DNA from: Cantharellus purpuraceus
Lineage: Eukaryota; Basidiomycota; Agaricomycetes; Cantharellales; Hydnaceae
Assembly (NCBI GenBank): GCA_025174535.1
Contig: JALBUN010000049.1
Coordinates: forward strand, 310,001 to 374,000
Length of the DNA stretch: 64,000 nt
Direction: 5' to 3'
The notes below the pieces were generated by a model. It searched no databases and was not told where the DNA came from. It worked only from the letters and a program-made list of their open reading frames with translations. The translations under genes were made by a program, and so were the position numbers. Within the stretch, counting starts at the first letter, position 1. Each line of letters starts with the position of its first letter. Positions 58,197-64,000 of this stretch are shown here, one piece after another.

Positions 58197-60062
58197 GATG
58201 GTTTGAAGGAGTTGAGGGAGCGTGGGTGCTTGGCTGCGAGGATTAACAGGACGGGGAGGTCGTGGAACGGGAGAAAGAGGGTGAGATAATTTATACATGC
58301 CAAACATAGAACAACTACGGGTAGGAAAGTTTGATCTCCGCGCGGTGACCAGTTCTTGCTGCGCACAATGCTTTGGTGCGTCTTGTCCTCCCCTTCCCCA
58401 GCAGATCTCCTCGTTATATACAACGACGTACAACTCCAGCTCAAATTGTGAGTACATTCGTTACCCCAGCCATTTGCCATACGCACCTGCCGAGCCGCTC
58501 TTGCCGTCGCTTCTACATCACCTTTCGATTGCTGAAGCTTCTCGGACACAGTGGTCTGATGATATTTCAGCCCCTATTTTTTGAAATTACCACCTGGCCT
58601 TACGTTACTCTTAGTAATCTAAGCCTCTCTGTATAACCTCGGCTTTCCTGTCTTAGGAACCCGTCATAACGTTGGGGCATCTACCACGCCGTGCGGGTCT
58701 CGAAATTGATCCCTGTCTGCCGCATTCAGTCTCTTCATTCTCGGAAGTGCTATTTCGGGAAACTTATTTGCTCCTCCCATATCGACCACCCATTCATCCT
58801 TGCTCAGGGAAAGCCAGTATATTATGCTTGGAAATCCGCATTCTCACTATATAATGCTACAGGGAGAAAATCCTCTCGCAAAGGGCTACGGTCATTTGGC
58901 CATTAGACTCATCTGGTCACATGACTTGCGGCCCCTAACGCGTACTTGACGTCTGCGCGTAGTTAAATCAAAAAAAAAATTGTAGCAACGCTAATGCCTG
59001 TGATATCTTGAAGAACATTATAAATGGTAATAACATGTAGATTGATGCACAATACAAGCGCGTATCACGAGTATATAAGGAGAGGTGCGTTGTACAACAC
59101 TGTGTCAACACTTGACTAGCGGGCGCAGGGACATGACGGCGAGCTAGCGGCGCGTCACACCACTGAACGTGATGGGTAGATGTGTAATCTTGACGTATGG
59201 TTGGAATGGCCATTGTCGTTTTTCCTAGTAGAGTCAACATCGTGAGTCTCGGGCATCGTGTCGTTCGCGGGTATCGTGGATCAGATTCAGCATCCATCCA
59301 CTTTCCGTCCGACTCCTCAAACTATGTGGCATGGACACCTTTTCATGCAAACTCAGGTTAGACTCAATGGCTTTGTGTCTTGTAAATGGCATCGTGCCAC
59401 GGTGGGACTCGAACAATTCGCTCTTTCTCCCAAGTCCAGGAAGGGTGCATGCAATTGTGGACAGTGTGCATGACCTTGAAAACAAGTTCATCCCTCAGGC
59501 ATCGAGGCCTAACCCATTAATTCATCATGCATCATTGACGATCTTCGCAACTCTGAGCACTAACTTCCGAGCCTCAGCTCCTGCACATCCTATCTGTCCT
59601 ATTCTCACACTCCCTGGCTGCAGAAACTCGTGACAATTTATGAGGCGGCTTCCGTCTCCGCTCGACATTTATGGTTGGAACGACTTTCACCGTAAAGACA
59701 CAATACCTATCCGGCCTATCCGGAGACTAAGCTATAGACTGGTTTTCTTCCGGGTTCATTTATTGCCCCTTGTGGGTCTCCCTTTCCATCCGTGGTCGGC
59801 GTAGTCATCAAACTGCTCTTCGTACTGGGAACATGGATCTACTCGTTCTCAGTGCAAAGACAGACACCTTTAGATCGTTTATAACCTATGCGGTACATCC
59901 AGACAACGTCATGAATGTACGTGCACTCGAAAGAGTCCTAGTCACACCAACAATACAGTGCCGTTACTGTAAATGGTTCATAGCGTGTGCAATGCATGGC
60001 AATTCACGAAGCGACTCATGTTGTATGCACAGTTACCTCCACAGTGATATACTTTTGTGATC
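58197..60062. other. 1.9 kb without a recognisable gene
   Basis: Frames at 58968-59297 (minus), 59331-59633 and 59770-60060 (plus) show no known family or convincing splicing. The last part is the upstream region of the terpene synthase remnant. Confidence 0.4.
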
Positions 60063-60822
60063 ATGAACATTGAATTAGACAAAGTACATACACCGGAACT
60101 CGAAGATCACATGCAGGCCGAAATGGAAACAAGAAACTTGACTTGTCGACAGCTTCAGCGGACTCTTCATCTCGCTAGTAGCCTGATAGAGGTATACACA
60201 ATCCTGATTTATGTTGTCACCCAGCTTTGGGACTGATTCAAGGTACAGGTCGCCTACCATGACCGTAGTCTCTCCGAAAAGAAGAATATAGCCTTGTACA
60301 ATTGGTACGTGACCCGTTTCTGAAACAATGCCAATGCGTCGTGGTAACAGTGAACGACAGGTTCCTCATATACGTGGATGACATGGCGCCAAAGCACCCT
60401 AGCTCTTTTAGCGTATTCGAGTTACTTTTTTTGAGTGGTCAGCCACAACTGGACCCTGTCCTCGATGCACTTGTCGAAGTCCTTATGCGTATATGGGGCT
60501 TCTACGATCCCCTCTGCGCCAACTCCATCATATCTTCGACATTCGAATTTGTCACCTCCTCGTGTGTCGAGCCTGAGCTAGAGCGGTTACCTCTGATTCG
60601 TGGTATACAACGATTCTCATGGTTCGTTCGCGAGCGTACAGGAGTGGCGACCGGATTTTCTTTCCAGATATTCACTCGAGCGGAGTTGATCTCATGGAGT
60701 ATATCCAGGCTACGCCTAACATGAACTTCTGGATCTGCTTGACGAATGATCTTATATCGTTGTTGTTTCTCCTGCTGTCACGATATGGGCCATGGATAAC
60801 TATGCAGCGAGAATACATATAG
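60063..60822 (+). pseudogene. Trichodiene synthase-like sesquiterpene cyclase, broken and truncated
   Basis: Remnant of a class I terpene synthase of the trichodiene synthase type, which cyclise farnesyl diphosphate. Three segments are visible: an N-terminal exon from 60063, a short second exon from 60243, and a long third from 60361, with GT-AG introns. The third opens with an Asp-rich VDDM where the metal-binding motif is expected. Its core matches the family (YDPLCANSIISSTFEF and RERTGVATGFSF, about 60510-60665). Near 60660 the frame shifts by one base. The second metal site NDLIS is present (about 60747) but the family's downstream acidic residue and the C-terminal about 100 residues are absent; the frame ends at 60822. 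It lies 105 bp from an epoxide hydrolase gene. Product unknown; not evidence for trichothecene production. Confidence 0.7.
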
Positions 60823-60927
60823 AGTAGTAAATGTCACAACGTGGAACAAACAATAATGTAAGATCATGCCAATGTGTGTCGATAATTACGCTACGTGAGT
60901 CGTCAGTTCCTTCACCGCGGCTTGAAC

Positions 60928-62692
60928 TCACAGTTCGCCATTACCCCGTGCCCTCCCAGTGTGTAAGAAAGTAGTATGGTGAGCACGAGGCGGTGGGGGA
61001 AGCCTGTCGAGCCATCGTTCCAATATGTGGTTGAATTCGTAAGGGCGTTCCAGCTGCGGCCAGTGCGCTGTCTGAATAGTCTCTGTCGTGAGATTTGGGA
61101 CATAATACTTTGAGCCAAGCAGCTTAGCCGCCACAAGCCAATCTGCGACGGGATCCTAAGTAGCAAGTAACATGACAAGTGAGCGACAGGTGCGTTCGGG
61201 GTTAAGAAGAGCCCTGTGCTTACGCTAGTAGGAGCGATGTGCAACGCAGGTTGGGGGATGGTGAAGTTGCCCTGGGATTGCACCAATTTGTATGCAGCGA
61301 TACGATTTGGGCTTGTGTAAAATTCAAGCGCTAATGTCAAAATATCAGCACAAAAGACTAGTCATCTGAGAGGATGACGAAAGAACAGACGCACTATATT
61401 TAAAGCCTTGGATCGCATACTGTTCAACAAAATAATCTTCCTCTTCCTGTGTAAAAAACGGTGCTTGAGGTATCTCTATGACATCTCGCCATGCACCAAG
61501 AAAGTCCTTGTCACTGGTGAGAAACGTGGGAGGCGGGGGTGAGTCGACTGTCCGAAGAGCGGCGCGTAGACTTCGTCGAATCGAGGCGTTTAGCTCCGTG
61601 ACAGCGGTTTTCGTGGACGATGCAAAATACATCTATCACGAAGCGAATATCAGAATTGCACACACACAAAAGCTGGGAACCGAAAAGGCGAACTTGATAA
61701 GTTAGATGCGGTAGCACTTTTGCAATGTCCTCGATGGGTGTAAAATTTCCGACTGAGGGCAAATACTTGGACCAGGGATATGTTAGGCGTGAAAGAAAAC
61801 GATACTGTATCGACTCACCGGTACAACGGCACCGGCAACCGCCTCAACTAGATCGGGTCGTGCTCGGGCAGCTTCCCAACATACCTGTGCGCCCCAATCA
61901 TGACCGATACACGTAACTGTCTCCACTTGAGCATCGCGCATAATACATGCAAGGTCCTCGACCATATCAGGTATTGTTCCTGAAGTCTGGACGTCACCGG
62001 GATGCGTTGAAGCACCGAACCCCCGTAGCGTGGGTACTAGAAGTGAGTAGGATGGCTAAATGAGTGCCGTAATCAGTTACGGATTTTAATTGGAGAGAAG
62101 CAAGAAATATACTGAGGATAGGGTCTAAAAATAACACTTACGCCAAAATGTAAAATCTGGTTGGACCAGGAACTCCACAAGCTGGGCCAACCGTGAACCA
62201 GGAGGAGGGTGCGCGAGGCATTTGAATTAACGATATGCGTGTATTCTATATGAAGTTACAAAAAAAGACGTCAATAAACGCGGAAACAAGAGGTCAAGCA
62301 CAGAAGGTCTGGAGTATGAAAGAATAAACGTATAATGTGAGTCGGCGGTGGAACAACCAAGCATACGTGTAGTTATGCTGCATCAAACATTGTTCCCCAA
62401 TGAAATGTGACAGTATCATAATGTTCAGATATGACGACTCACGAAGTTGTATTTCCTTGACGTTTGGTCGACCGAAAACAGACCGATTAATCCCGGTACA
62501 ACGAGCCATGTGTTGATAATGCTCGTAATCTCGAGGTTTGAAAGGAGAGGAGAAATTAGAAACCATCACCTGCTGCCCAAAAGGAACAGAGGAAGGTGGA
62601 GCAGAGAGCACTGTCTGGTAGAAATCCGGTGACGAACCCAAAGCTGGAAGGGATGCTCCTAATAGGAGGGTCAACATACAACATGGAATCAT
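60928..62692 (-). CDS. Epoxide hydrolase-like alpha/beta hydrolase, secreted type (paralogue)
   Basis: Same family and same exon order as the gene at 5216-6803. The start at 62692 gives a signal peptide (MIPCCMLTLLLGASLPALGS). Then come HGWPSLWSSWSNQIL (about 62160-62200), LVPTLRGFGASTHPGDVQ (about 61990-62040), the Asp nucleophile in TCIGHDWGAQVCWEA (about 61870-61920), cap exons ELNASIRRSLRAALR and APFFTQEEEDYFVEQY, and the catalytic His in AHWPQLERP (about 61050). It ends ARGNGEL at 60928, some 20 residues beyond the other copy. Seven or eight exons with short introns. It lies beside a broken terpene synthase, so a role in terpenoid epoxide opening is possible, but this is inference. Confidence 0.85.
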
Positions 62693-62861
62693 CTTGGAAG
62701 GTGGGGGATGACAGAGGACAAATGGTTAGATTTACGGGCATGCTAAGTGGATTTTATGTTGACCGTCCACCGCCCGGAATCATGAGCGCATCAATCAAAG
62801 GAATACTGTTGGAAATTTCCGACCATACTATGCGGAAGAAGAGGCCTGCCGAGCTACAGAA

Positions 62862-63531
62862 CTATTCCCGAAAATCTAAGAATCGGTCGAGGTGAGACTC
62901 AAAAGCAAAGAAGTTCATAGGTGGTGATACCATAAGAACCACATGCCGTTCGAGATTAAACTTCTGTGCGGTTATGCCCTCGGGAAGATTCTGCACACCC
63001 CGAAAATTTCCGAGCAATTCGGAATGTGATAGTCTGGAAGATGCGTATAGCCGATGAACATTTGCCACGTGAGACTGCGAAAATACGGGTACCTATCAAT
63101 TATGGCGTTCTGAGAGATATGTAAAGTACTTAAAGTGGTAACGGAAGGGTCGGAAATCCAGAACAGAGGTGATGCCAAAGGAAGATTTCTTGAAACCCCA
63201 GTGATATTACGCGCATGAATAGGGTATTCATTCGAAATGTTATCATCACTATGGATACTTTGTTGATCACATGTAAGTGCATCAGGAGCTGTGTGAGATG
63301 GGAGATTACCATGGTCGGACCGCAAGCCCTGGTAGCTACATATACAATCATTTCCCGAACATCCTGAGAGTCGGTGGGATGCTGTTCAATGTTCATCAAC
63401 CGACACAGGGAGCCTTTACATGATGTGATGAATGACAAGTAGTTGGAGCGCTCAGCTCGGTTGCAGATAAAACTCCGCTCGTGATCATCTCCAGTTTTCG
63501 ACGGCCTTCGAAGGAGATCCCTGTCGATCAA
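62862..63531 (-). CDS. Unrecognised multi-exon gene candidate
   Basis: Minus-strand frames from MIDRDLLRRPSKTGDD (63531) through YLSFITSCKGSLCRLM can be joined by GT-AG splices near 63314 and 63252 to NISNEYPIHARNI and LASPLFWISDPSVTTLSTL, with a tail in the 62862-63068 frame. The Leu/Ser-rich style is reminiscent of fungal F-box/LRR-type proteins, but no diagnostic motif was seen. The joining is tentative. Confidence 0.3.
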
Positions 63532-64000
63532 GAGGTTAAGAAATGATCAGCTTTTGATCCGCGCCGTCGGTTATTACTCTATTGGGATTCGATCAATTTT
63601 TTTGCGATTGATTGGTGAACGAGCCTCCAAGTGAGGTTGGATCTCTACACGGTTCCAATCACAGTTGCCTAGACATACCTCGCAAGAAAAAAATAGTTTT
63701 CTTGTGGTTTCCGTTGAAGATAACGCGAAAACGTCTATTGGAGTCTCGTCTTTCATCAGACGTCTCGGTACCGAGCTATAAGGCAGTCCAAGACAACGCC
63801 AGCGGCTTATCATGGCACGCCAACGGTATATTTGACATATTTGACAATTCGACATTCAAGCAGTACCCATTACCCCCAATGAGTCACTATCCGATGGATC
63901 CATTCGGGTTTGGCAAGCACTGTTTATAGAATACAAGACGACGTGAGCGACGAACAGCTGCTAGTGTCTCCTTTGGAGACGCCTTTTGTTGTGGCTACGG
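63532..64000. other. Window end, nothing recognised
   Basis: Open frames at 63612-63929 (plus) and 63574-63855 (minus) overlap each other and have no known similarity. A gene entering from beyond the window cannot be excluded. Confidence 0.35.

Noticed and set aside
60063..60822. Trichothecene biosynthesis locus
   Set aside because: Only one broken cyclase-like gene is present; no other pathway gene is visible, and many basidiomycete enzymes of this family make other products.

Overview
The window is nuclear DNA from a filamentous fungus, most likely a mushroom-forming basidiomycete (Agaricomycetes). Genes are compact and split by many short GT-AG introns (about 45-70 nt), often several per kb. 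The recognisable products are eukaryotic housekeeping proteins: AP-3 delta, coatomer beta, DPM3, a complex I 49 kDa subunit, Atp23 and a TPX2-like protein. The repeats are Ty3/gypsy chromoviruses and a Tc1/mariner-like transposase. No organism name can be read directly; Boletales is only a guess from the type of mobile element. No tRNA, rRNA or CRISPR array was seen.

Layout. 0-7 kb: AP-3 delta (minus, 3' end outside the window), a stretch with inverted repeats, and a secreted-type epoxide hydrolase. 7-9.3 kb: decayed transposon DNA including a Tc1/mariner transposase fossil. 9.4-20 kb: a dense gene block with a NIF3-like protein, DPM3, an RRM-less CstF-64/Rna15-like protein that shares a 100-bp divergent promoter with coatomer beta, and a membrane-anchored class-3 lipase. 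20-36.3 kb: a repeat island. It holds two inverted, decayed copies of one chromovirus family with gag ends facing each other. Copy A (minus) carries an internal tandem duplication and has, between its chromodomain and an LTR remnant, a gene in antisense for a Zn-cluster/coiled-coil protein. Copy B (plus) keeps a 5' LTR and a -1 frameshift site and is interrupted by a solo LTR. 36.8-43 kb: an MRH/mannose-6-phosphate-receptor-like membrane protein, tandem repeats, a perfect 47-bp inverted repeat, the complex I 49 kDa subunit and a glutaredoxin. 43-46.8 kb: no recognisable gene. 46.8-55.6 kb: a crotonase-family enzyme divergent from a tiny Cys/His protein, then a TPX2-like protein convergent with Atp23. 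57-64 kb: a Kre9/Knh1-like GPI protein, a broken trichodiene-synthase-like terpene synthase next to a second epoxide hydrolase, and an unrecognised coding segment.

How genes relate. Most neighbours are functionally unrelated, as usual in fungi. Three served loci act in membrane traffic or its glycan supply (AP-3, COPI, DPM3), with the MRH receptor a fourth, but nothing suggests co-regulation. The terpene synthase remnant beside an epoxide hydrolase looks like the residue of a small sesquiterpene locus. The best candidate for something undescribed is the antisense Zn-cluster gene apparently carried inside chromovirus A.
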